The position numbers and the translations under genes are program-made. From contig NZ_JAMOAO010000001.1 of assembly GCF_030555055.1 (NCBI RefSeq), positions 2,480,001 to 2,544,000 of the forward strand: a stretch of DNA of 64,000 nucleotides, given 5' to 3'. Positions 26,471-34,959 of this stretch are shown one piece after another. Every line of letters starts with the position of its first letter. The first letter of the stretch is position 1. The notes under the pieces are model-generated. The model was not told the origin of the DNA and did not search any database. It saw only the letters and a program-made list of their open reading frames with translations. This DNA is from Nocardiopsis sp. YSL2 (GTDB taxonomy: Bacteria; Actinomycetota; Actinomycetes; Streptosporangiales; Streptosporangiaceae).

Positions 26471-27835
26471 GGCCCCGGGGAGCTCGGCGAATTCGAGGGG
26501 TCGTCGCAACACAGCTGATCAACTGGCCACGGCCAGGAGCTTAGCCAAACGCTCGGCTGGGGTCTCCCAGCCGAGCGTCTTGCGTGGGCGGGAGTTCAGT
26601 TCGGCAGCGACCTCCTTCAGGCGCTCACGGCCGTGCGCGGCCAGGTCAGTGCCCTTGGGGAAGTACTGCCGCAGCAGCCCGTTCGTGTTCTCGTTCGACC
26701 CCCGCTGCCAAGGGCTGGAAGGGTCGCAGAAGTAGACCGGCATGCCGGTGGCCATCGAGAACTCGTGGTGCAGCCCCATCTCCGAACCCTGGTCCCAGGT
26801 CAGTGACCTGCGCAGATGCTCGGGCAGGGTCGAGACGGTCTCGACCAGGGCGTCACGGACGCTCATCGTGTCGCGCGTTCCGGGCAGGTGGACGAGCATC
26901 ACGTAGCGGCTGGACCGCTCGACCAGCGTGCCGATCGCCGAACCGTTCTCCTTGCCCACGATCAGATCGCCCTCCCAGTGCCCGGGAACCGCCCGGTCAG
27001 CGACCTCGGGCGGGCGCTCGCTGATCATGACCATCGGGTACGGGAAGCGCGGCGTGCGCTGGTCTGGGCGGCGGCGAGGCCGACGCAGGGTGCGGCCGGT
27101 GCGCAGCGCCTTGGCCAGCTCGCGGCGCAGCTCGCCGCGGCCCTGGACGTAGAGCGCCTGGTAGATCGTCTCGTGGCACACGTGCATCTCCGCTTGGTCG
27201 GGGAAGCTCAGCCTCAGGTGGTGGCTGATCTGCTCCGGACTCCACTTCATGCCCAGGCGGTGCTGGATGATCTCGCGCAGGAGCGGGTTGGCTCCGATCT
27301 TGCCGCCCTTGGGGCGGGCCCGCCGGGCTCGCGCTCGGGCGTGTGCGGCGTGGGGGCGGTAGTCGTGGTTGCCGGGGTGGCGGTTGCGGCGGATCTCCCG
27401 GCTGATCGTGGAGGGATTCCGGCCCAGCTCGGCGGCGATGGTGCGCACGGACGCCTTCTCACGCCACCGGTCAGCGATGTGGATGCGTTCGTCTTCGCCC
27501 AGGTAGCGGCCGGATCGGACCTCGATCTTGCGTGTGAAGCCGGGACCGGTCGAGGTCGCCGGTGCGTCCTTCGCCGGCAGCCTCGACCGCTTCCTACGGC
27601 CCTCGGGGCGCCCGTAGCGCCACTCCCGTCCGGTGCGTGGGTTGACGCCCACCATCCGGCTCGCCTGCGTGTTGCTGTAGCCCTGTTCCACCAGGGCAAG
27701 GTAGCGCTCACGCTCGATCAGGAGCTTCTTGCGCCCCTGTGGTTTCCGGCTCTCGCGGATCTCGAAGTCGTCCACCGCACCCCTTCAGAGATGGGGTGTT
27801 GCAACGACCTCTAGAACTCAAGGCTCCCCGGGGCC
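26471..27835 (-). mobile_element. IS30-family insertion sequence
   Basis: A 1,365-base element. The left end GGCCCCGGGGAGC at 26471 is matched by the inverted right end finishing at 27835. Both ends also share a GGTCGT-GCAACAC block about 30 bases inside. The terminal repeats are imperfect over about 40 bases. I see no clear target-site duplication: the flanks CAGAAA and TTCTGC are inverse, not direct. It carries one intact transposase and sits between the DUF397 gene and the end of the ABC operon. Confidence 0.85.
26519..27775 (-). CDS. IS30-family transposase
   Basis: 418 residues and apparently intact. N-terminal helix-turn-helix regions bind the ends (YSNTQASRMVGVNPRTGREW; VRTIAAELGRNPSTISREIRRN). 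The DDE catalytic core includes Asp in WEGDLIVG, Asp in LTWDQGSEM and Glu in RGSNENTNGLLRQYFPKGT, all typical of IS30. GTG start at 27775. Complete length and intact catalytic residues suggest recent or ongoing activity. Confidence 0.93.
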   Translation of the reverse strand: MDDFEIRESRKPQGRKKLLIERERYLALVEQGYSNTQASRMVGVNPRTGREWRYGRPEGRRKRSRLPAKDAPATSTGPGFTRKIEVRSGRYLGEDERIHIADRWREKASVRTIAAELGRNPSTISREIRRNRHPGNHDYRPHAAHARARARRARPKGGKIGANPLLREIIQHRLGMKWSPEQISHHLRLSFPDQAEMHVCHETIYQALYVQGRGELRRELAKALRTGRTLRRPRRRPDQRTPRFPYPMVMISERPPEVADRAVPGHWEGDLIVGKENGSAIGTLVERSSRYVMLVHLPGTRDTMSVRDALVETVSTLPEHLRRSLTWDQGSEMGLHHEFSMATGMPVYFCDPSSPWQRGSNENTNGLLRQYFPKGTDLAAHGRERLKEVAAELNSRPRKTLGWETPAERLAKLLAVAS

Positions 27836-27861
27836 TTCTGCGTACTCATCCGACACCGATC

Positions 27862-28986
27862 CTACCGCTGGGCCGCCCTCCTGTCCCGGACGGCCGATCG
27901 GACGCGTGCGGGGAGGGCGACCAGACCTCCCGGGAAGAAGAACACCATGAGCACGAACAGGGTTCCGAGCACGAACAGGGGTTGCGACAGGGGCGCGGCG
28001 ATCCAGGCAGGGAGAGCAGTGAAAGCGTCCGAGCCGCCGAGCTGGAGGAGGCGGTGGTCGGCGTAGGTGTACAGGGCCGCACCGACCAGCGGCCCCCACC
28101 GGGTGCCCGCCCCACCGAGCGCGACCATGACCAGCAGGGCCAGGGTGAACTCCGCGGTCGTGATGCCCGGTGTGACGCCTCCGGTCACCAGCAGGTAGGC
28201 GACACCGCCCAGGGAGGCCAGACCGCCGCCGACGGTGAACGCCGCCAGCTTGTAGGGGTAGGGGTTGACCCCCAGGACGGCCACACGCTGTTCGTTGGCG
28301 CGGATGCCCTGCCACACCCGGCCCACCGGCGAGGCGGTCAGCCACCAGACCACGCCCGTGGCGACCACCGCGTAGGCCAGGGCCGCCCAGTACAGGTTGA
28401 CGGTGTTGACCACGCCCACGAACGCGTCGGGCACGGCCGCCGTGTGCAGCGGCAGGCCCTCCTCACCGCCGGTCGCCCGTCCGGGGTCGCGCGCGATGAG
28501 GATCGAGCCGGCCTGGGCGAAGGCGAGCGTGACCATGGCCAGGGCGATGCCGTTGACCCGCAGGGACACCGCGCCGAGCACCAGTGACAGCAGGGTGCCG
28601 CCGACGACGGCGACCACGGCCGACCACAGCAGCGGCAGTTCCAGCACCCGCATCAGCAGGGCGGCGGTGTACGCGCCGCAGGCGAAGTACAGGGCGTGCC
28701 CGAAGGACAGCAGCCCGACCCTGCCGTACAGCAGGTCGTAGCTGGTCGCCAGGCCGCCGAACACCAGGCACAGCGCGAGCAGGTGCAGGGTGGGCGGGCT
28801 GTTGAGGGCCCCCTCGAACACACCGGGCAGCGTGAGCGTGGAGAAGGGCAGGGACAGCGCCACGAGGAGGACGGCGACCGGGGCGATCCAGCCGGTCGGC
28901 CGCGGGCGTCGGCGCACGTCGGGCACGGTGTCCGGGGTCGGCGCACCGCGGCCGGGCGTCGTCGGGGCCACGTCGGTGTCGGTCAT
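27862..28986 (-). CDS. branched-chain amino acid/urea-type ABC permease (LivM-like)
   Basis: A 374-residue membrane protein with about 9-10 segments. It has the LivM-family stretch FGGLATSYDLLYGRVGLLSFGHALYF and the TGGEEGLPL motif. The ATG at 28986 overlaps the LivH-like stop (ATGA). It is the last gene of a five-gene minus-strand operon. Its stop lies 26 bases from the end of the IS30 element, so any further downstream gene would have been cut off. Substrate could be branched-chain amino acids, urea or short amides. Confidence 0.87.
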   Translation of the reverse strand: MTDTDVAPTTPGRGAPTPDTVPDVRRRPRPTGWIAPVAVLLVALSLPFSTLTLPGVFEGALNSPPTLHLLALCLVFGGLATSYDLLYGRVGLLSFGHALYFACGAYTAALLMRVLELPLLWSAVVAVVGGTLLSLVLGAVSLRVNGIALAMVTLAFAQAGSILIARDPGRATGGEEGLPLHTAAVPDAFVGVVNTVNLYWAALAYAVVATGVVWWLTASPVGRVWQGIRANEQRVAVLGVNPYPYKLAAFTVGGGLASLGGVAYLLVTGGVTPGITTAEFTLALLVMVALGGAGTRWGPLVGAALYTYADHRLLQLGGSDAFTALPAWIAAPLSQPLFVLGTLFVLMVFFFPGGLVALPARVRSAVRDRRAAQR

Positions 28987-29885
28987 CAGGCCACCCTCTC
29001 CGCGGACTTCTTCGCGGTCAGTCCGCCCTGTCGCGTGAGCAGCACGACGGCCAGGACGATGACCACGGCGATGTCGCCGAGCCCGGCGACGGTGTAGTAG
29101 TTGGCGAACTGCTGGATGAGGCCGACCCCGACGGAGGCGAGGGCGCACCCGGTGAGGGAGGTGGTCCCGCCGATCACGACGACGATGAACGCGAAGATCA
29201 GCAGCGACATCCCCTGGGTGGGCGTCACCACGCCGAAGTAGAGGCCGCCCAGGGCCCCGGCGAGCGCGGCGGCGGCACCGCCGATGGCGAAGACCAGGGT
29301 GAAGGCGGTGCGCACGTCGATCCCCAGGGCGGTGACCATGGCGCGGTCCTGGACCCCGGCGCGGACGATCAGCCCGTAGCGGGTCCGGGAGTTGAACAGC
29401 CACAGGGCCGTGAAGACCACGACGGCGGCCGCGATCAGCAGGAAGCGGTCGGTGGGGACGTTGACGCCGAGGACACCGACGGTGCCCGCGACGAGCGCGG
29501 GGCGGGGGAAGGGGAGCGGGTCGGCTCCCCAGACGGCCTGGAGCAGGGCGGGCACGGCGAGGCTGAGGCCGACCGTGGCGAGGATCTGTTCGCGGTGCCG
29601 TCCGTAGAGCGGCCGGATGACGCACAGCTCGACGAGGGTCGCGGCCAGGGTGCCCGCGCCGACGCCGAACGCGACCGCCAGGAGGAAGCCGAACCCGTCG
29701 GGTCCGGCCCCGGGCAGGTACACGCTCGCCCACCAGGTCCCGTAGGCGCCGATCGCGAGGAAGGCGCCGTGCGCGAAGTTGAGCACGTCCATCAGGCCGA
29801 AGATCAGTGACAGCCCCGAGGCGATGAGGAAGTACAGGGCGCCCAGGCCGAGTCCGGTGATGACGAGGAGCACGACGGTACTCAC
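28986..29885 (-). CDS. branched-chain amino acid/urea-type ABC permease (LivH-like)
   Basis: A 299-residue membrane protein of about 8 segments with the LivH pattern GLALYFLIASGLSLIFGLMDVLNFAHG-like start and IGGTTSLTGCALASVGVGLIQQF near the end. The GTG start at 29885 overlaps the upstream TGA in GTGA. Forms the membrane channel with the LivM-like protein. Confidence 0.87.
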   Translation of the reverse strand: MSTVVLLVITGLGLGALYFLIASGLSLIFGLMDVLNFAHGAFLAIGAYGTWWASVYLPGAGPDGFGFLLAVAFGVGAGTLAATLVELCVIRPLYGRHREQILATVGLSLAVPALLQAVWGADPLPFPRPALVAGTVGVLGVNVPTDRFLLIAAAVVVFTALWLFNSRTRYGLIVRAGVQDRAMVTALGIDVRTAFTLVFAIGGAAAALAGALGGLYFGVVTPTQGMSLLIFAFIVVVIGGTTSLTGCALASVGVGLIQQFANYYTVAGLGDIAVVIVLAVVLLTRQGGLTAKKSAERVA

Positions 29886-30664
29886 GCGGTGTCCACCTGC
29901 CTGTCGTGGGTCGGGTCGGCGGCGGGTCCGGCCGCGGGCCCGGCTCCGGGCGCGGCCGCGGTGCGGGACACGCCCAGGAGCGCGCGGACGCGGTCGGGAT
30001 CGTCCAGGAGGTCCAGGGCCGGGCCGGTGTGGACGACCCGTCCGGTGTCGAGCACGACCGCCTGGTCGGCCACGCGCCGGACCAGGGCCAGGTTCTGCTC
30101 CACCAGCAGGACGGGGACGCGCTCGGCGGCGACGGCGACCGCGTCGGCGACTTCGCGCACCACCCGGGGGGCCAGGCCCTTGGTGGGTTCGTCCACGATG
30201 AGCAGGCGGTTGTCGTTGAGCAGGGCCCGCCCGATCGCGAGCATCTGCTGCTGCCCGCCGGACAGGGTGCCGGCGGGCTGTGCGGCACGCTCGCGCAGTT
30301 CGGGGAAGAGCTCGTGGACGAGGTCGTAGCGGGGCGCGCCGGGCCGCCGTTCGGCCAGGCGCAGGTTCTCCGCGACCGTGAGCGCGGAGAAGATCCCGCG
30401 CTCCTCCGGCACGTAGCCGATACCCCGGGCGACGATGGCGTGGGTGGGGTGCGCGGTGATGTCGGTTCCGGCGAACTCCACCCGGCCGGTGCGCGGCACC
30501 AGGCCGAGCAGGGCTTTGACGGTGGTGGTCTTGCCGACGCCGTTGCGGCCCAGGAGGGCGGTCACGCCGGTCGCCGGGGTCGAGAAGGTCACGCCCTGGA
30601 GGATGTGCGACCCCTCGATCCACACGTGCAGGTCGGCCGCGTCCAGGAGCGGCTCGCCGGTCAC
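29882..30664 (-). CDS. ABC transporter ATPase (LivF-like)
   Basis: 260 residues. Walker A GRNGVGKTT at about 39-47, signature LSGGQQQ at about 134-140 and Walker B LLIVDEP. Short LivF type. The Ala/Gly/Pro-rich C-terminal tail of 25 residues is probably disordered. GTG start at 30664, overlapping the upstream stop. The order binding protein - G - F - H - M differs from the more common K-H-M-G-F arrangement. Confidence 0.88.
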   Translation of the reverse strand: MTGEPLLDAADLHVWIEGSHILQGVTFSTPATGVTALLGRNGVGKTTTVKALLGLVPRTGRVEFAGTDITAHPTHAIVARGIGYVPEERGIFSALTVAENLRLAERRPGAPRYDLVHELFPELRERAAQPAGTLSGGQQQMLAIGRALLNDNRLLIVDEPTKGLAPRVVREVADAVAVAAERVPVLLVEQNLALVRRVADQAVVLDTGRVVHTGPALDLLDDPDRVRALLGVSRTAAAPGAGPAAGPAADPTHDRQVDTA

Positions 30665-31494
30665 GCCCCGTCCCCGAGGTAGGCGGCCTGGACCTCGGGG
30701 TCGGCCATGGCCGAGTCGGGGTCGGTGAAGGCCAGCAGTGCGCCGTGGTGCATCACGGCCAGTCGGTCGGCCATGTCGAGGAGCACCTCCATGTGGTGTT
30801 CGACCATGAGGACGGTGCAGCCGTGTTCGCGGTGCACGTCCCGGATGACGGTGGTGAGGTCGCCGATCTCGCCCGCGCTGACCCCCGCCATGGGCTCGTC
30901 CAGGAGGATCAGCCGGGGGCGCCGGGCCAGCAGGAGGGCGAGTTCGAGCTTGCGCTTGTCGCCGTGGGACAGGTCCCCGGCCAGGGCGCCCGCCCGGTGG
31001 GAGAGCCGGACCAGGTCCAGGACCGCGGCGACCTCGGGGCCTCCGTCGGGGGCGGCGCGCCGCCAGAAGCGCCGCGACTCCCCCGTTCGGGCCTGGACGG
31101 CGAGGCCGACGTTGGCGCCGACGCCCAGGTCGGCGAAGACACTGGAGGTCTGGAAGGTACGGCCCATGCCGAGCCGGGCCCGGCGGTGGGGCGCGTGGCG
31201 GGTGACGTCGGCGCCCGCCAGCCGGATGGAACCGGAGGTGGGCCTGGTCAGCCCGGTCACCAGGTTGAACAGGGAGGTCTTGCCCGCCCCGTTGGGTCCG
31301 ATGAGGGCGACGAACTCGCCTTCGCCGATGTCCATGGTGATGTCGTCGACGATGACGGCTCCGCCGACCGACCAGCTCAGGTGCTCCAGCGCGAGCACGG
31401 CGGCGCCGTGGTGCGGCCCGGGGCCGGCCGCGGCGCCGGCCCGGGTCCGTTCGGTCGTGGCGGCGTCGGCCGCGCGGGTGGCGTCGGTGGGCAC
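30661..31494 (-). CDS. ABC transporter ATPase (LivG-like)
   Basis: 277 residues. A disordered Ala/Thr-rich N-terminus of about 35 residues precedes the ATPase, with Walker A GPNGAGKTS, a degenerate signature LSHGDKRKLELA (Gly-Gln replaced, as is common in LivG) and Walker B LILLDEPMAG. The C-terminal AYLGDGA is typical of LivG. The GTG at 31494 lies 2 bases after the stop of the binding-protein gene. Confidence 0.88.
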   Translation of the reverse strand: MPTDATRAADAATTERTRAGAAAGPGPHHGAAVLALEHLSWSVGGAVIVDDITMDIGEGEFVALIGPNGAGKTSLFNLVTGLTRPTSGSIRLAGADVTRHAPHRRARLGMGRTFQTSSVFADLGVGANVGLAVQARTGESRRFWRRAAPDGGPEVAAVLDLVRLSHRAGALAGDLSHGDKRKLELALLLARRPRLILLDEPMAGVSAGEIGDLTTVIRDVHREHGCTVLMVEHHMEVLLDMADRLAVMHHGALLAFTDPDSAMADPEVQAAYLGDGA

Positions 31495-31496
31495 GG

Positions 31497-32672
31497 CTAC
31501 TCCGCGACCGGGGGCTCGACGTCCGCGGCGGGGATCTCCGCGATGAGTTCCGGGTGGGCGTCCTCGCCCTCGCCGACGAGTTCGACCTGGTACATGGGCT
31601 GGATGAGGGCGTGGTCCTCGGCTCGGATGTGCAGCTCGCCCTTGACCCCGTCGAAGGTCCAGCCCTCCAGGGCCGCGATGCGGTCCCGGACGTCGGTTCC
31701 GGCCCCGGCCGCGTGGACGATCATCTGGGCGGCGGTGAAGCCGTCGGGGGTGAAGAGGTCGACCTCGCCGCCGTCGGTCACGACGGTGTCGTGCATGATC
31801 TCGGCGACCTCGGTCTGGCCGGCTCCGTCGAAGTAGTGGGACAGGAAGGAGATCCGGCCGCCGGACTCGCCGAACACGGGGTAGGAGGGCTTGATGTCCA
31901 ATCCGGTGACGACCTCGCTGGAGTCGAGGACCTCCTGCTGGTCGAGGGCCTGCCACATCGCGGCGGCGGTCTCGCCCGCCCAGGCGACGAACACGAGGTC
32001 GGGCTCGGCCTGGCTGAGCTGTTCCGCGAAGGGGGTGAGGTCGGTGGTCTCCGGTGGGGCGAGGACGCTGTCGACGGAGGCTCCCTCCGCCTCCAGGACC
32101 TCCGTGACCGCGGCGACGTTGTCCTGTCCGAAGGCGTTCTGCTGGGCGAACACCACCACCTCGGCGCCGTCGGGGTCGTCCATGAACGTGCCCGCGGTGA
32201 GGATGTCCTGGTAGGTCTGCCGCCCGGAGCGGAAGGTGTGGTCGTTGAGGCCGGTGAGCGCGTCGGTGGCGGCCGAGCCGGAGACGAACAGGATGTCGTT
32301 CTGCTCGGCGAGCGGCGCGACCTGGGTGGCGATACCCGAGGCGGTGGACCCGGCGATGATGTCGTGCCCGGAACCGATGAGGTCGCGGGTGGCCGAGACC
32401 GCCTTGGTGGGATCGCCCGCGTCGTCGGCGTAGGACACCTCGATGGGGCGTCCGCCGACCTCCATGGTGCCGTTGGTGGCGTGGTCGAGTCCGGCCTCGA
32501 ACCCCTGCCGGTACTGCTCGCCGTAGGAGGCGAGCGGCCCGGTGGACGAGTAGACGATGCCGACCCTGACCGGGTCGTCCTCGCCGCTTCCGGCCGCCTC
32601 ACCGGGGCTTCCGCACGAGGTCAGGGCGAGGGCCGCGGCGCAGGCGGCGGCCAAGGGGGGCGTCTTGCGCAT
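31497..32672 (-). CDS. substrate-binding lipoprotein, type I periplasmic binding fold (LivK-like)
   Basis: 391 residues. Signal peptide with lipobox L-T-S-C (Cys20). The mature protein begins with VRVGIVYSSTGPLASYGEQYRQGFEAGLD, and a later IIAGSTASGIATQVAPLAEQ segment matches amide/urea/branched-chain-amino-acid-binding proteins. Start ATG with GGAGGAGA upstream. First gene of the transporter operon; it captures the substrate outside the membrane. The 152 bases upstream to the next gene hold its promoter. Confidence 0.88.
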   Translation of the reverse strand: MRKTPPLAAACAAALALTSCGSPGEAAGSGEDDPVRVGIVYSSTGPLASYGEQYRQGFEAGLDHATNGTMEVGGRPIEVSYADDAGDPTKAVSATRDLIGSGHDIIAGSTASGIATQVAPLAEQNDILFVSGSAATDALTGLNDHTFRSGRQTYQDILTAGTFMDDPDGAEVVVFAQQNAFGQDNVAAVTEVLEAEGASVDSVLAPPETTDLTPFAEQLSQAEPDLVFVAWAGETAAAMWQALDQQEVLDSSEVVTGLDIKPSYPVFGESGGRISFLSHYFDGAGQTEVAEIMHDTVVTDGGEVDLFTPDGFTAAQMIVHAAGAGTDVRDRIAALEGWTFDGVKGELHIRAEDHALIQPMYQVELVGEGEDAHPELIAEIPAADVEPPVAE

Positions 32673-32824
32673 GTGTCTCCTCCGGTCGGCACCCGCTCGT
32701 CCGACACGACCGCCCGAACTGGGGGATCAGGGGTGCCAACCCGAAGGTAGAACCGCAGTGACGTGATTCACATGTAGGCGCCGGCCATATTCAGGCCCGG
32801 ATCAGTGTCGGTGGCCCCCACGGG

Positions 32825-34714
32825 TCAGCAGGGACCGAGGTCGGCCCACGGCCCCCAGTCGCCGCCGTCCCCCGGACGGTTGTGCGCGCCCTCGACCCAC
32901 CAGCGCGCTTCGTACTCGCGCCCCTGGTAGTGCACGCGGTCGCCGGTCTGGTACTGGGTGTTGGGGTGCCAGGCCGCGCCGGAGCAGGACCCGTCGTCGC
33001 CGCCGCGCCCGCCGCCCTGACCGTCATCGCCGTCACGGTCGCGGTCCTCCTCCTGGTCGGTGTCCCCGTCCCGTTCCCCTTCGCGGTCCTCCTCGTCGTC
33101 CTCCGTCTCCGACTCCTCCACTTCCGGCTCCTCGGGACCGGTGGAGACGGTGATGGACACGTTCGCGTCCTCGGGCAGGATCGAGCCGGGCTCCGGGTCC
33201 TGACCGAAGACCTCGCCGACGACCACGTCGTCGTGGGGGGCCTCGACGATCACCGCGGTCAGGCCGGCCTCGTCGAGGAGCGCGGCGGCCTCGGCCTGGT
33301 CCGTGCCGATCAGTGAGGGGACCACGACGCCCTCGCTGACGCTGACGACGACCGGCTCCTCCCGGTCCCCCTGCTCTCCGGCGGCCGGCTTCGTGGAGAG
33401 CACGGTGCCGGGGGCCTCTTCGCCGGAGTGCTCCATCACCACCTCGATGTCGGTGAAGCCCGCCTCGCGCAGCGCGGTGCGGGCCTCGGACTCGGTACCG
33501 CCCGTGACGTCGGGGACCTCGACGGAGCGCGCCCCGATGGAGACCACGAGCGTGACCTCGTCGCCCGTCTCGACCTCGGTCCCCGCGGCGGGTTCGGTGG
33601 CGGCCACCGCGCCGGACTCGACGGCGTCGTCGTAGGACTCGGCCCGTCGGACGACCAGGTCGGCGCCGAGTTCCGCCAGGACGGCCTCGGCCTCCGCGGG
33701 CGCGCTGCCCGTGACGTCCGGGAGCTCGATCGTGTCGTCGGGGGCCAGGGCGGCCCAGCCGACGACGGCGAGCAGCACGACGGCCAGGGCGGCCGCGGAG
33801 ACCAGCACGGGCACGCGCCGCCACGGCGGCGCCCCCTCGCGGCCGCGGTTCCGGCCACGGTCGGCTCCGGTCCCCGGTGCGAACGCGGCACCGGCCTGGG
33901 CCTCCGCGCCGATCACGGGGATGGGCCGGGTCTCCGCGGGGTCGCCGTCCCCGTCCCCCCGCGGCAGCGACCGCATGACCTGTTCGACCATGGTGAGGTA
34001 CTTGGCGGCGTCGCGCGGGCGGTAGCGCGGTGTGGGATCGGTGGCGTTGGCGACCAGCATGTCGACGTCGGGCGGAATCCCGTCCACGTGGGACGAGGGC
34101 CGCAGCGGTCCCTCGTGCGGCGCGGTGCCGACACCGGTGATCAGGGTGTGGAGCAGCCGCCCGGCCGCGTGGACGTCCTCGCTGGTGTCCGGTTCCCGTC
34201 CCGCGGACGCGTCGGCGAGCAGGGGGAGCCCGGTGACGGTCACCCGGCCCTCGTCGTCGAGCAGGACGTGCCCGGCCTCGACCCCGCCGTGCACGATGCC
34301 CGCCTGGTGGAGGGCGTCCAGAGCGGAGAGGACGTCGGCGACGATGGTCAGGGCCGTACCGGGGGAGTAGCGCAGGGCCGCGTCGCCGTCGGTGAGGACG
34401 CGGTCGAGGCCCTCACCGCGCTCGTACTCGGTGACGGCGTACACGTGGTCGCCGTCGCGGCCGTGACCGAGAGTGCGTGCCAGCCCCGGGTGCGTGACGG
34501 TCTCCAGCGTCTGGACACGGCTGTCGAAGGCGTGGACGGCGCCCGGATCGGCGACCGACCCGGGGTGCATCACCGTGACCATGACGAGGTTGTCGACGGT
34601 CAGGTCGTGCGCCGTGTGGACGGTACCCGAGGGACCGCTGCGGACACGCTGTCCCAGGACATAGCGTCCGTGCAGCGTGAGGCCGAAGAGGGTGTCGGGA
34701 CTGGGGGTCGCCAT
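32825..34714 (-). CDS. PASTA-domain pseudokinase with C-terminal chitin-binding-like module
   Basis: 629 residues. A PknB-like kinase fold covers about 10-250. The glycine loop is degenerate (GQRVRSGPSG), the VAIK lysine is replaced (VMVTVM, Thr47), HRD reads HGG (142-144) and DFG reads TGL (161-163), so it cannot be a normal kinase. A membrane segment lies at about 300-322. Three PASTA domains follow (about 328-393, 397-462, 464-525), then an acidic Asp/Glu/Arg linker. The last 45 residues contain WHPNTQYQTGDRVHYQGREY and GGDWGPWADLG, a CBM5/12-type sugar-binding fold. Likely a sensor or scaffold of cell-wall muropeptides or GlcNAc polymers. ATG start at 34714. Divergent from the ADP-ribosylglycohydrolase. 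Confidence 0.85.
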   Translation of the reverse strand: MATPSPDTLFGLTLHGRYVLGQRVRSGPSGTVHTAHDLTVDNLVMVTVMHPGSVADPGAVHAFDSRVQTLETVTHPGLARTLGHGRDGDHVYAVTEYERGEGLDRVLTDGDAALRYSPGTALTIVADVLSALDALHQAGIVHGGVEAGHVLLDDEGRVTVTGLPLLADASAGREPDTSEDVHAAGRLLHTLITGVGTAPHEGPLRPSSHVDGIPPDVDMLVANATDPTPRYRPRDAAKYLTMVEQVMRSLPRGDGDGDPAETRPIPVIGAEAQAGAAFAPGTGADRGRNRGREGAPPWRRVPVLVSAAALAVVLLAVVGWAALAPDDTIELPDVTGSAPAEAEAVLAELGADLVVRRAESYDDAVESGAVAATEPAAGTEVETGDEVTLVVSIGARSVEVPDVTGGTESEARTALREAGFTDIEVVMEHSGEEAPGTVLSTKPAAGEQGDREEPVVVSVSEGVVVPSLIGTDQAEAAALLDEAGLTAVIVEAPHDDVVVGEVFGQDPEPGSILPEDANVSITVSTGPEEPEVEESETEDDEEDREGERDGDTDQEEDRDRDGDDGQGGGRGGDDGSCSGAAWHPNTQYQTGDRVHYQGREYEARWWVEGAHNRPGDGGDWGPWADLGPC

Positions 34715-34959
34715 GATGCGGATTCTACGGTCACCCGCACGACAGATCATCGCCATTCGTCCGAATACGGACATGTGCCCGCGCACAGGGGTGCGACGGC
34801 GGACCCCTGAGCGGTCGCACGACCACGCCGTCGTCACCGTCGGTGATCTCCTGCTCCCGTGAGCGCGGTGCCGCGAACCGGTTCCGGTGGATTCCCGGAC
34901 CGCTCCGGAGCCCGCCGCCTCGATAGGGTCCGAGTACCCGAAACCGAAGCGAGGCCCCC

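Noticed and set aside
32825-34714. Active Ser/Thr kinase annotation
   Set aside because: The catalytic Lys, HRD Asp and DFG Asp are all absent, so an active kinase call is not supported.
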